Positions 18,018 through 26,774 of a DNA stretch of 64,000 nt are shown here, in pieces. Source of the DNA: Solidesulfovibrio carbinolicus. GTDB taxonomy: Bacteria; Desulfobacterota; Desulfovibrionia; Desulfovibrionales; Desulfovibrionaceae. The position numbers were made by a program, and so were the translations under genes. Position 1 is the first letter of the stretch. Each line of letters begins with the position of its first letter. The notes beneath the pieces were generated by a model. That model worked only from the letters and a program-made list of their open reading frames with translations. It had not been told where the DNA came from and searched no databases. Location: assembly GCF_004135975.1 (NCBI RefSeq), contig NZ_CP026538.1, positions 1,860,001 through 1,924,000 on the forward strand. The letters are read 5' to 3'.

Positions 18018-20168
18018 ATGGGACTTGATCGCAGAGCTTTCCTCGGTCTTGTGGCGGGTGGTACCGTTGGCGCCATGTTCACCCCCATTCCGTGGAAATT
18101 GATTGACGACGCTTCTATCTGGACCCAGAACTGGCCGTGGATCCCCCGGGTTCCCAAGGGCCAGATCGATTATGTGGCCACCACCAGCAAGCTGTGCCCG
18201 GCTGGCGAAGGCCTTAAGATCATGCGCGTGGCCGGCAATCCGATCCTGGCCGGCGGCAACCCTTCGCATCCGTTGTCCTGCGGCGGCGTCTCCGCCCTGG
18301 CCCGGTCCGAAGTCTACATGCTCTACAGCCCGGCCCGCATCAAATCGCCCATGAAGCGCAACGGCAAGACCTTTGCCCCCATCACCTGGGAGCAGGCCCT
18401 TGTCGAGATGGCCGAGAAACTCGGCGCGGCCAAGGGCGCGGTGGCCTCCATCTCCGGCGACAACACCGGCACCATCAATGAAGTCCTGACCGCCCTGACG
18501 GCCAAGCTCGGCAGCGCCGGCAGCTTCATGATGCCTTCCGAAGCCACCACCGCCGCCAAGGCCATGAAGCTCATGGGAGCCCAGGGCCAGGCCGGCTACG
18601 ACTTCGAAAACGCCGACACCGTCCTGGTTCTTGGCGCGGACATCTTCGAGACCTGGGGCACCTCCTCCAGGAACCGCAAGGCCTTCGGCGCCAGCCGCCC
18701 GGCCGGGGACAAGCCCGCCAACACCTACGTCTACGTCGGCCCCAGCCGCAACAACACCGCCGCCGTGTGCGACCAGTGGGTTCCGGCCGCCGCCGCCGAT
18801 CTCGGCGTGGTGGCCCTGGGCATCGCCTGGCATCTGCTCAAGGCCGGCGCGACCAGCAACGCTCCCGGGTTCGACACCTTCAAGGCCGTGGTCAACGGCG
18901 GCTTTGGTCCCGAAGACGTCAAGCGGGCCACGGGCGTTGCTCCCGAGACCCTGGCCGCCATCGCCAAGGCCCTGGCTTCGGCCAAGGCCCCCTTGGTGGT
19001 CACCGGCTCGCCCTTCGGACAGGGCCTGGGCGCGGCTCCGGTCATCGCCGGCATGTCGCTCAACATGCTCCTGGGCCGCATCAACAAGCCCGGCGGCGTT
19101 TACATGCTGCCGGAATTGCCCTCGGTGGTTCCGGGCGCGCTGACCCGCGCGGCCATGCTCGACGGCGATCTGCCCGCGTTTTTAAAGGGCGTGGAATCCG
19201 GCAAGACCCCGGCTCCCAAGGCCCTGCTCATCTATGACGCCAACCCGGTCTACGGCCTGCCCGAAGCGGCGACCATGGCCAAGGCCCTGGAAAAGATCCC
19301 GTTCAAGGTGAGCTTCTCCTCCTTCATGGACGAGACCGCCGCCCTGTGCGATCTGGTGCTGCCAAATTCGCTGCCGCTGGAGCGCTACGACGACGTGGCC
19401 ACGCCTTACGGCTCCGGCTTTTGCGTCTACAGTCTGGTGCGGCCCATCCAAAAGCCCATCTGCGACACCAAGACCACCGGCGACGTGCTGCTTGGCTTGG
19501 CTCGCAAGCTCTCCATTGACCTCAAGTTCGACAACTTCCAGCAGGTCATCAAGGAAAAAGTCGCCAGCCTGGCCAAGGTCAGCGGCGGTTTCGTGGCCAA
19601 GGACGTCATGCCCTGGCAGGTCGCGGCCGGTAAGCCCGCGCCCGCCCTGGTCGGCGGCGACCTCTGGAAGGCCCTGGAAGCCGGGTACGCCTGGACCATG
19701 GTCGGCCAGGCGCCCCAGACCGCCATGGGATTTGCCGCCGAAGTGGTGGCCAAGGCCGTCAAGGCCGGCAAGCCCGCCACGGCCACGGTGCTGGCTCCCT
19801 ACGCCCAGCTGCGCACCGGCACCCCGGTCACCGGCATGCCCTGCCAGGATCTGACCACGGTCCCGGACACCGAGCTTCTGGGCGACACCACCTTCATCCG
19901 CGTCAACAGCGAGACGGCCAAAACCCTGGGCCTCAAAAAAGGCCAGATGGTCAAACTGTCCGGCGCCGGCGTTGACTGCCAGGCCAAGGTCCACATCTTC
20001 GAGAGCGTCATGCCCGGCATGGTCAGCGCCCCCTTGGGCTTCGGCCATACCGCCTTCGACTACTACAGCCAGGGCAAGGGAGCCAACTACCTCTCGCTTG
20101 CCGCCGTGGTCGAGGAAGCAGGTTCGGGCCTGTCCATGTGGATCGCCCCGGAAGTCAAAATCGCCTAA
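18018..20168 (+). CDS. qrcB: Menaquinone reductase subunit QrcB (molybdopterin oxidoreductase-like)
   Basis: A 716-residue protein of the DMSO reductase superfamily with a twin-arginine-like leader (DRRAFLGLVAGGTVG). Where formate dehydrogenases have four cluster cysteines near the N-terminus, only the Cys of KLCPAGEG and LSCGG are visible. This agrees with the literature view that QrcB has lost the molybdenum cofactor and its cluster and is structural or electron-relaying. It is periplasmic. It starts 10 nt after qrcA with GGGGGAG upstream. Confidence 0.94.
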   Translation: MGLDRRAFLGLVAGGTVGAMFTPIPWKLIDDASIWTQNWPWIPRVPKGQIDYVATTSKLCPAGEGLKIMRVAGNPILAGGNPSHPLSCGGVSALARSEVYMLYSPARIKSPMKRNGKTFAPITWEQALVEMAEKLGAAKGAVASISGDNTGTINEVLTALTAKLGSAGSFMMPSEATTAAKAMKLMGAQGQAGYDFENADTVLVLGADIFETWGTSSRNRKAFGASRPAGDKPANTYVYVGPSRNNTAAVCDQWVPAAAADLGVVALGIAWHLLKAGATSNAPGFDTFKAVVNGGFGPEDVKRATGVAPETLAAIAKALASAKAPLVVTGSPFGQGLGAAPVIAGMSLNMLLGRINKPGGVYMLPELPSVVPGALTRAAMLDGDLPAFLKGVESGKTPAPKALLIYDANPVYGLPEAATMAKALEKIPFKVSFSSFMDETAALCDLVLPNSLPLERYDDVATPYGSGFCVYSLVRPIQKPICDTKTTGDVLLGLARKLSIDLKFDNFQQVIKEKVASLAKVSGGFVAKDVMPWQVAAGKPAPALVGGDLWKALEAGYAWTMVGQAPQTAMGFAAEVVAKAVKAGKPATATVLAPYAQLRTGTPVTGMPCQDLTTVPDTELLGDTTFIRVNSETAKTLGLKKGQMVKLSGAGVDCQAKVHIFESVMPGMVSAPLGFGHTAFDYYSQGKGANYLSLAAVVEEAGSGLSMWIAPEVKIA

Positions 20169-20189
20169 CGAAGGGAAAGGGAAGCCGTC

Positions 20190-20948
20190 ATGTCCGGACA
20201 GAAAATGGAATTCCCGATCACCTGGGGCATGGTGATCGATATTGACAAATGCACCGGCTGCGGAGCCTGCATGGCCTCCTGCCAGACCGAGAACAACGTC
20301 GAACCCCAGCGCGAAGCCTCCAACAAGCTGCGCGCCACGTCGTGGATGCTCGTCTACGAGCTCACCAACGACAAAGCCTTCCCCAATCACGACATTGCCT
20401 ATCTGCCCCGGCCCTGCCAGCAGTGCGGCAATCCGCCTTGCGTTTCCGTGTGCCCGGTCATCGCCACGGACAAAAACGAGAACGGCGGCATCGTGAGCCA
20501 GGTCTACCCCCGTTGCATCGGATGCCGGTATTGCGTGGCCGCCTGCCCCTACCACGTCCGCTACTTCGGCTGGTACGACCCCATTTGGCCGGAAGGCATG
20601 GAGAAGACCCTGTCTCCCATGACCTCGGTGCGCCCCCGCGGCGTGGTCGAGAAATGCACCTTCTGCCATCATCGCTGGACCCAGGCCAAGGACGCCGCCC
20701 GCGTCGCCGGCAAGGATCCCGATAACCTCGATGACGGGGCCTACGTCACCTCTTGCGTCCAGAATTGCCCTTCCGGGGCCCTCGCTTTCGGGGACATCAA
20801 AAACCCCAAGCACAAGGTGCACGAGCTGGTCAAAAGCCCCTACGCCTTCCGTCTGTTGGAGCGCCTGGGCACCGATACCCAGGTCTACTACATCAGCCGG
20901 CGGGAATGGGTCCGCAAGCTCGGCGACAACTACCTTAAAAGCGAGTAA
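20190..20948 (+). CDS. qrcC: Menaquinone reductase iron-sulfur subunit QrcC
   Basis: A 252-residue periplasmic ferredoxin-type subunit with four cluster motifs: CTGCGACMASC, CQQCGNPPCVSVCP, CIGCRYCVAACP and CTFCHHRW together with CVQNCPSG. It lies between QrcA/B and the membrane subunit and moves electrons toward menaquinone. No signal peptide of its own is seen, so it is probably exported with the Tat-dependent QrcB. Confidence 0.94.
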   Translation: MSGQKMEFPITWGMVIDIDKCTGCGACMASCQTENNVEPQREASNKLRATSWMLVYELTNDKAFPNHDIAYLPRPCQQCGNPPCVSVCPVIATDKNENGGIVSQVYPRCIGCRYCVAACPYHVRYFGWYDPIWPEGMEKTLSPMTSVRPRGVVEKCTFCHHRWTQAKDAARVAGKDPDNLDDGAYVTSCVQNCPSGALAFGDIKNPKHKVHELVKSPYAFRLLERLGTDTQVYYISRREWVRKLGDNYLKSE

Positions 20949-20962
20949 TCGGGGGGGATGCA

Positions 20963-22207
20963 ATGAGCTTTATTGAAATCGAAAAAACCTGGTACCCCGA
21001 GGGCGTCGAGCGTTGCTCCCTTGGGAAGTTCATGAAGTGGCTCAGCGTGTTGGGCGTCGTCGCCCTCTACGGCTTCTTCGCCATGATCGTGTGCTTCGCC
21101 TACGGTCTTGGCGTCACCGGCCTGGACAACTACTTTGGTTTCGGCCTGTGGATCACCTTCGATCTGGCCGTCATCGCCCTGGGCGCCGGAGCCTTTTTCA
21201 CCGGGCTTTTGCGTTACATCATCCGCATCGACGAACTCAAAAACATCATCAACCTGACCGTCATCAAGGGCTTTATTTGCTACTCCGGGGCCATGCTCAT
21301 CCTGTCCCTGGACGTCGGCCAGCCCATCCGGTCGTGGTTCGGCTACTGGCACCCCAACGTCCACTCGATGCTGACGGAAGTCATCTTCTGCATCACTTGC
21401 TACCTGATGGTGCTCATCATCGAGTACATTCCGCTCATCCTTGAGCAGAAGCAGATCAACAAGATCCCGTTCCTGCACAACCTGGCCCACCAGATGCACG
21501 TGGTCATGCCGCTTTTCGCCGGCATCGGCGCGTTCCTCTCGACCTTCCACCAGGGGTCGCTGGGCGGCATGTACGGCGTCATGTTCGCCCGTCCCTACGC
21601 TTTCCGCGACGGGTTTTTCATTTGGCCCTGGACGTTCTTCCTGTTCGTCCTGTCGGCCATCGCCTCCGGCCCGTGCATGACGGTGCTGATCTGCGGCTTC
21701 ATGGAAAAAATCACCGGCCGCAAGCTCACCACCTACCGGGTCAAGTCGCTCATGTGCAAGATCGGCGGCACCATGCTGCTTATCTACACGGTGTTTAAGT
21801 ACCTGGACACCTGGGCCTGGATCAACGACATCCTGCCCCGGGCCGGTCTGACCTTCGACCAGATGTTCTACGGCATGGTCTACGGCAAGTGGCTGTTCTT
21901 CTCCGAACTGGTGCTGTGCCTGATCGTCCCGGTCATTTGCCTGCTCACGCCTCTGCGCAAGAAGCCGTTCTTTATGTATTTGGGCGCCATCCTGGCCTGC
22001 ACGGGCGTGGTCATCAACCGCTACGTCTTCACTGTCCAGGCCCTGGCCCAGCCGGTGCTGCCGTTCACCAAGTGGGAGATCTACACCCCCAACTGGGCGG
22101 AATGGGCCACCTCGCTCATGGTCGTCGCCTACGGCTTCATCATCATGAGCCTGTCCTACCGCTATCTGCCGATCTTCCCCCAGGAAGTCGGGCTCAACAA
22201 GAAGTAG
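20963..22207 (+). CDS. qrcD: Menaquinone reductase integral membrane subunit QrcD (NrfD-like)
   Basis: A 414-residue polytopic NrfD/PsrC-family protein with about ten hydrophobic helices (for example VVALYGFFAMIVCFAYGLG). It contains the quinone site and couples menaquinone reduction to charge movement. It is the last gene of the operon: it starts 14 nt after qrcC and is followed by a strong terminator. The complete qrcABCD set links periplasmic hydrogen/formate oxidation to the quinone pool for sulfate reduction. Confidence 0.95.
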   Translation: MSFIEIEKTWYPEGVERCSLGKFMKWLSVLGVVALYGFFAMIVCFAYGLGVTGLDNYFGFGLWITFDLAVIALGAGAFFTGLLRYIIRIDELKNIINLTVIKGFICYSGAMLILSLDVGQPIRSWFGYWHPNVHSMLTEVIFCITCYLMVLIIEYIPLILEQKQINKIPFLHNLAHQMHVVMPLFAGIGAFLSTFHQGSLGGMYGVMFARPYAFRDGFFIWPWTFFLFVLSAIASGPCMTVLICGFMEKITGRKLTTYRVKSLMCKIGGTMLLIYTVFKYLDTWAWINDILPRAGLTFDQMFYGMVYGKWLFFSELVLCLIVPVICLLTPLRKKPFFMYLGAILACTGVVINRYVFTVQALAQPVLPFTKWEIYTPNWAEWATSLMVVAYGFIIMSLSYRYLPIFPQEVGLNKK

Positions 22208-22233
22208 GACCGCGTTTCCCCCGAAACGACCAA

Positions 22234-22264
22234 GCCCGGCCGCGCAAGCGGCCGGGCTTTTTTT
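22234..22264 (+). terminator. Intrinsic terminator of qrcABCD
   Basis: A perfect 10-bp stem GCCCGGCCGC / GCGGCCGGGC with a GCAA tetraloop is followed by seven T, 27 bp past the qrcD stop. Confidence 0.95.
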
Positions 22265-22342
22265 CGGCCGGCTGGATTGTGTTTCGACTGGTCGTGCTTG
22301 GTCCTGGCGTGCTGTCGGCTTTGATGTGTCGCAGGTGTCAGC

Positions 22343-22594
22343 TTGCGCCGTAGGCTAGATTTCACGGATCGCCAGGTACCGGCTCGGCCACGTTCCTGGC
22401 TATGGGCTGACGCGCCCGATGACGAATTTGCAGCAGCCCTTCACGGCTTGATCAGCCTGGAAATCCCCATCGAGTACATGCTGGGAAAATGGAAGGTCAG
22501 CCAGAACCGGTCGGCAACTGACCGGCGCGGCGTGCCAGGGGGGCTGGGACAAGACGCCGACGCCATGGCCGCGCTGGTCGCCGTGACACTGTAA
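22343..22594 (+). pseudogene. Remnant of a PaiB-type FMN-binding protein (C-terminal piece)
   Basis: The last ~60 codons read LHGLISLEIPIEYMLGKWKVSQNRSATDRRGV and onward, matching the C-terminal signature I know from PaiB/FMN-binding split-barrel proteins (IPIxxLEGKWKxSQNR). The family is about 200 residues long; here only the end survives and the upstream 130 bp in all frames lacks the N-terminal part. The first ~20 residues are probably not original. Inference: a decayed gene between the qrc terminator and mgtA. Confidence 0.6.
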
Positions 22595-22649
22595 TCGCCC
22601 GCGACACATCAGAAAATACTTTTACGCCGGTTTTGCCGCGCGAAACGGA

Positions 22650-22691
22650 CAAGCCCCGACTCGCTCCCTTGAAGGCGCGAACCGGGGCTTG
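22650..22691 (-). terminator. Hairpin downstream of the Mg2+ P-type ATPase
   Basis: CAAGCCCCG / CGGGGCTTG pair around a 24-nt loop about 33 bp past the ATPase stop. There is no good T-tract on the minus strand, so termination strength is uncertain. Confidence 0.5.
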
Positions 22692-22723
22692 TTGTTGTGG
22701 TCCGGCCGACCTGTAAGCCTCCC

Positions 22724-25498
22724 TTAACCTTCCGCGGCGATGCGTCGCACCACCCAGGTTTTGACGATCTGGGCCAGGCACATGTAGGCGAAGATGACCA
22801 GGGCGATAAGCCCCCAGTAATGGGCCGGCGGCACGACCAGACCGAAAGAGGCGGCCAGGGGCGAGAAGGGCAGCCATACACCCACGGCGCAGATGGCCAG
22901 CGTCGTCATCCCTAGGGCCAGGCTGGAGCGGCTTTGCAGGAAGGGAATGCGGTCGGTGCGGATGACGTGGACAATGAGCGTCTGGGACAACAGCGATTCG
23001 ATGAACCAACCGGTCTGGAACAGCGCGGCGTTGTCCCAGGCGTGAAATACATGCAGCAAGATGAAGAACGTAACGTAGTCGAAGATGGAACTCACCGGGC
23101 CAAGCCAGACGATGTAGCGCCGAATATCGTCGATGCGCCAGCGCCTGGGGGCTTTGACAATGTCGTCGTCCACGTTGTCCGTGGGAATGGCCGTCTGGGA
23201 GAAGTCGTACATGAGGTTGTTGACCAGGATCTGAATAGGCAGCATGGGCAGGAAGGGCAAAAAGGCGCTGGCCCCGAGCACGCTGAACATGTTGCCGAAG
23301 TTGGAACTGGCCCCCATGCGGATGTATTTGGTGATGTTGAAGAAAATCTTGCGGCCCTCGACCACGCCGTGCTCCAGCACGTGCAGGCTTTTTTCCAGCA
23401 AAATGATGTCGGCCGACTCCTTGGCCACATCCACGGCCGAATCCACCGAAATGCCGACGTCGGCGGCCCGCAGGGCCGGGGCGTCGTTGATGCCGTCGCC
23501 CATGAAGCCGACCACGTGGCCCCGGGCGCGAAGCGCGGCCACGATGGCTTCCTTTTGCATGGGGTCGAGCTTGGCGAACACGTGGCAACTCTCCACGGCC
23601 TCGGACAGCTCGGTCGGGCTCATGGCCGCCACCATGTCGCCGGTGATGATGCGGTCCCCGGCGTCAAAACGCACTTCCCGGCAGATCTTGGCCGTGATGA
23701 CGGCATTGTCGCCGGTGACGATCTTGGGCTGGATGCCGTGGGCCAGCATGGTGGCCAGGGCGTCGGCCGCCGTGTCTTTGGGCGGATCAAGGAAGGCCAA
23801 GTACCCCATAAGCGTCAGGTCGGCTTCGTCGGCCACGCCAAAGTCGTGGCGCTGCCCGTCCACTTCCTTGTAAGCCAGGGCCACGACGCGAAAGCCGTCG
23901 TCGTTAAGATCATGCACCAGTTGCTGCATGGTTTCGCGATGCTCGGCATCAAGGGCGGACACGACACCGTTCTGGAGGCAGTCGCGGCTTTGGGCGAAGA
24001 CCTCTTCGGCCGCGCCCTTGCAGATGAGAATCGCCTTGCCGGTGCGCTTGTCCCGCACGATGACGCTCAAGCGGCGGCGCATGAAATCGAAGGGAATCTC
24101 GTCAAGAAGTTCGTAATGCTCGGGGTCGATGGCCGAGGTCGCGTCGTCGCCCGAACTGATGACGGCCAGATCCAGGGCGTTTCGCAGGCCCGTTTGCAGC
24201 TTGCTGTTGAGGTAGGCGTATTCCAGCACCGAGCAGTCTTCGCGGCCGGCGACGTCGAGGTACTTTTCCAGGATGATCTTGTCCTGGGTCAGCGTGCCGG
24301 TCTTGTCCGTGCACAGCACGTCGATGGCCCCGAAATTTTGGATGGCGTCCAGGCGCTTGACGATGACCTTGTGCTTGGACATGGCCAGCGCGCCCTTGGA
24401 CAGGCACACCGTCACCACCATGGGCAGCATTTCCGGGGTCAAGCCAACGGCCACGGCCAGGGCGAACATGAACGCGCCCATCCAGTCACCGCTGGTTGCG
24501 CCGTTGATGAGAAAGACAAAGGGCACCATGATCATCATGAAACGCAGCATGAGCATGGTGAAATTTTTGATGCCCTTGTCGAAATCTGTCTCCACCCGCT
24601 TCTGCGACAGCTTGGCCGCGATGCCGCCGAAGTAGGTGCGCGCCCCGGTGGCCATGACCAGGGCGGCGGCCGAACCGGACACCACGTTGGTGCCCATGAA
24701 GCACATGGCCGGATCGCCAAGGCCGGTCTCGCCCTCAGGGGCGGCCTCGCCGGCCGGGCGGACGGTCTTTTCCACGGGCAGGGCCTCGCCGGTCAACATG
24801 GCCTGATTGATGTGGAGATCCTTGGCCCGCACGATCTGGACGTCGGCCGGCACCATGTCGCCGGCGGCGAGCAGCACCATGTCGCCGGGGACCACCTGGG
24901 CCATGGGGATTTCCGTCTGCTGCCCGTCGCGCAGCACCGTGGCCGTGGTGTGGACCATCTTGCGCAGTTCCTCGGCGGCGGTGTCGGCCTTGGCTTCCTG
25001 GATGACTTTGAGCGTCACGCCAAGGACGGCCATGCCGATGATGACCACGGCTGAACGGACGTCGTCGGTGGCGTAGGAGATGGACCCCAGAACAAACAGC
25101 AAGAGCACCAGCGGGTTTTTGACCGCGTCGAGCAGGCGGGCGGCCAGGGTGATCCGCTTGGCGGCGGCGGCCTGGTTGGGGCCGTACTTGGCCAGCCGCT
25201 CCCGGGCTTCGGCTGTGGAAAGGCCCAGGGCCGCGGGTTGGGCGGCAGGGGCGGGTTCGGCGAGGCGCTCCCCGGACTCGGCCACCTCCCGCCACAAGGC
25301 GTTGAGATGCTGGAAGGCCTCGTAGGGTTCGATTTTGTGTTTGACGGCCAGGGCCGCAAACACATCGGCCTTCTGGACGAAGTGTTCCAGGGTTTTGACA
25401 AAGGCCGTGTCCGGGGCCAGGCGAAGGTCTTCCGGGGCGGGCGCGGCGGCGGGATGGGACGGGGACTGGCCGGTGGCGGGCGGCGTGGGCTGCGTCAT
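22724..25498 (-). CDS. mgtA: Magnesium-translocating P-type ATPase (MgtA/MgtB type)
   Basis: A 924-residue P3B-type ATPase that imports Mg2+ using ATP. Visible motifs: cation ATPase N-domain (about 65-135), TGEALPVEK (actuator), the phosphorylated Asp in CTDKTGTLTQD, TGDNAVITAK and MGDGINDAPALRAADVGISV, with six C-terminal helices. The ATG at 25498 follows GGAGGCC; the longer frame upstream adds 17 doubtful residues. It lies 193 bp downstream of the HprK-related kinase gene on the same strand and may share readthrough with the GAK cassette. Its own -10-like TATAAT lies upstream. Confidence 0.95.
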   Translation of the reverse strand: MTQPTPPATGQSPSHPAAAPAPEDLRLAPDTAFVKTLEHFVQKADVFAALAVKHKIEPYEAFQHLNALWREVAESGERLAEPAPAAQPAALGLSTAEARERLAKYGPNQAAAAKRITLAARLLDAVKNPLVLLLFVLGSISYATDDVRSAVVIIGMAVLGVTLKVIQEAKADTAAEELRKMVHTTATVLRDGQQTEIPMAQVVPGDMVLLAAGDMVPADVQIVRAKDLHINQAMLTGEALPVEKTVRPAGEAAPEGETGLGDPAMCFMGTNVVSGSAAALVMATGARTYFGGIAAKLSQKRVETDFDKGIKNFTMLMLRFMMIMVPFVFLINGATSGDWMGAFMFALAVAVGLTPEMLPMVVTVCLSKGALAMSKHKVIVKRLDAIQNFGAIDVLCTDKTGTLTQDKIILEKYLDVAGREDCSVLEYAYLNSKLQTGLRNALDLAVISSGDDATSAIDPEHYELLDEIPFDFMRRRLSVIVRDKRTGKAILICKGAAEEVFAQSRDCLQNGVVSALDAEHRETMQQLVHDLNDDGFRVVALAYKEVDGQRHDFGVADEADLTLMGYLAFLDPPKDTAADALATMLAHGIQPKIVTGDNAVITAKICREVRFDAGDRIITGDMVAAMSPTELSEAVESCHVFAKLDPMQKEAIVAALRARGHVVGFMGDGINDAPALRAADVGISVDSAVDVAKESADIILLEKSLHVLEHGVVEGRKIFFNITKYIRMGASSNFGNMFSVLGASAFLPFLPMLPIQILVNNLMYDFSQTAIPTDNVDDDIVKAPRRWRIDDIRRYIVWLGPVSSIFDYVTFFILLHVFHAWDNAALFQTGWFIESLLSQTLIVHVIRTDRIPFLQSRSSLALGMTTLAICAVGVWLPFSPLAASFGLVVPPAHYWGLIALVIFAYMCLAQIVKTWVVRRIAAEG

Positions 25499-25639
25499 GA
25501 GGCCTCCTTCGACTCGATGCGCGGGGGAGGCCGGCCGAAGCGCAGCCAAGGACTCCCCCGATGACGCATCAGGCCCTACGGGCCGGGGATTGCTTTTTCA
25601 TGACGGAAACGAGGCATACAAGCGCTTTACGCAATTGAC

Positions 25640-25670
25640 ATTATATCGGCTCCGCGCCGGCTTTCGGACA
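25640..25670 (-). promoter_or_regulatory. Possible promoter for mgtA
   Basis: On the minus strand an exact TATAAT occupies 25640-25645, about 140 bp before the mgtA start; TTGTCC lies upstream with a 20-bp spacer, which is longer than ideal. A short GGCCCGTAGGGCC hairpin sits in the leader. This is not a recognisable M-box. Confidence 0.35.
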
Positions 25671-25691
25671 AGAGCCTTACGCCATGGGCAA

Positions 25692-26774
25692 TTACCGGCT
25701 CACTGCGGCCAAAAAAGCCAGGCTTTCCTGGGCGGCCTTGTGGAAGTCCACGCCGCCGTCGATTTCCAGCACCGGCAGATCGCCCAGAAGTTCCAGATAG
25801 GCGTTCTGGCTGGCCATGGACGGCTCGGACGGGTCCTCGAATTCGTAGAAAAGCCCCACGTCCTTCATGAAGGCCGGCATGAGGTCGCGCCGGTCGGCCA
25901 GCCGCACCCGGGCGCCGGTCATGGGCGAGGCGTCGCGCTTCCAGCGCAGGATGACCAGCCCGGCCATGGGGCAGCCCAGCTTGAACCGGCCCGGGCCGAA
26001 GCATTCGTCGATAAAGGCGTCGTACTTGTGTTCCAGATCCCACAGTTCGGCCGTGGGCAGGGCTGAGAAACGAGCCCGGTCGGCGGCGTCCATGACCGGG
26101 GCAAGACTTGGGTTGTTGAGCACCGTGCCGGGGTTGACCCGGGGCATCTTGGCCACGCCGTGCATGACGAGGCCTTCGCCCTCGCGGGAAACCATGACCC
26201 GGTCGTTGCTGATGAACTCCGTGCCATGACGCATGATTTCCAAGGCCAGGGTCGATTTGCCGGCTCCGGAAAAACCGGCGATGACCAGGCCTTGGCCGCC
26301 TTGGGCGACGCCGGCGGCGTGAAACAGCAGCGCCCCGCGCTTCAGGCGCCATTCGATGAAGCGGTTGTTGATGAAGTTGACGATCTGGTTGTCGTTTTCC
26401 AGGCACGGCCCCACGGCGTAGTTTTTGCCCTGGCCGAAGAGGAAGACGAGGCCCGTGAGGAGTTTTTTGACTACCCGGCCGTCGGGGAGGTCCAGAGACG
26501 ATTCCTTGAGTTTGGTCTTGCCCGGTTCCCGGGGGTGGACGGCAAAGGGCAGGTCAAACTCCGGCGGCCCGGCCTCGATGGCCGTGACTTCGATGCGGTA
26601 GGAACCGCCGCCGCCGAGAAAGTCGCGGTAGTAGCGGCCGAGCTTTTCCGACAGGGCGTGGGAGTTGGTGGCCACAACCACGGTCACGTCGTCAAAGGTG
26701 ACTTCCAGGCCATGGGCCAGGGGCGCGGTTTCCAGGACGGGGGCCATAAGCCCGGCGATGGTGGGGCCGCTCAT
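25692..26774 (-). CDS. HprK-related kinase B (GAK cassette)
   Basis: A 360-residue protein whose C-terminal half resembles the HPr kinase P-loop fold: LLFHAAGVA, then Walker A GFSGAGKST at 167-175 and ISNDRVMV at 188-195. The N-terminal 140 residues are unique to this group. No HPr or PTS gene is nearby, so the phosphorylated target is unknown; the ATP-grasp or amphi-Trp partners are candidates. Its ATG overlaps the ATP-grasp stop (ATGA), with AAGGAG upstream. The kinase-B family assignment comes from memory of the GAK cassette, a grouping defined by co-occurrence. Confidence 0.85.
   Translation of the reverse strand: MSGPTIAGLMAPVLETAPLAHGLEVTFDDVTVVVATNSHALSEKLGRYYRDFLGGGGSYRIEVTAIEAGPPEFDLPFAVHPREPGKTKLKESSLDLPDGRVVKKLLTGLVFLFGQGKNYAVGPCLENDNQIVNFINNRFIEWRLKRGALLFHAAGVAQGGQGLVIAGFSGAGKSTLALEIMRHGTEFISNDRVMVSREGEGLVMHGVAKMPRVNPGTVLNNPSLAPVMDAADRARFSALPTAELWDLEHKYDAFIDECFGPGRFKLGCPMAGLVILRWKRDASPMTGARVRLADRRDLMPAFMKDVGLFYEFEDPSEPSMASQNAYLELLGDLPVLEIDGGVDFHKAAQESLAFLAAVSR

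Noticed and set aside
19182-20963. A 593-codon minus-strand open frame
   Set aside because: It is antisense to qrcB and qrcC, whose identities are certain.
22934-25054. A 706-codon plus-strand open frame
   Set aside because: It is antisense to mgtA, His/Gly/Val-rich and motif-free, as expected for the opposite strand of a high-GC gene.
25499-25691. M-box Mg2+ riboswitch before mgtA
   Set aside because: The leader is too short and lacks the conserved M-box stems; only a small GGCCC/GGGCC hairpin is present.
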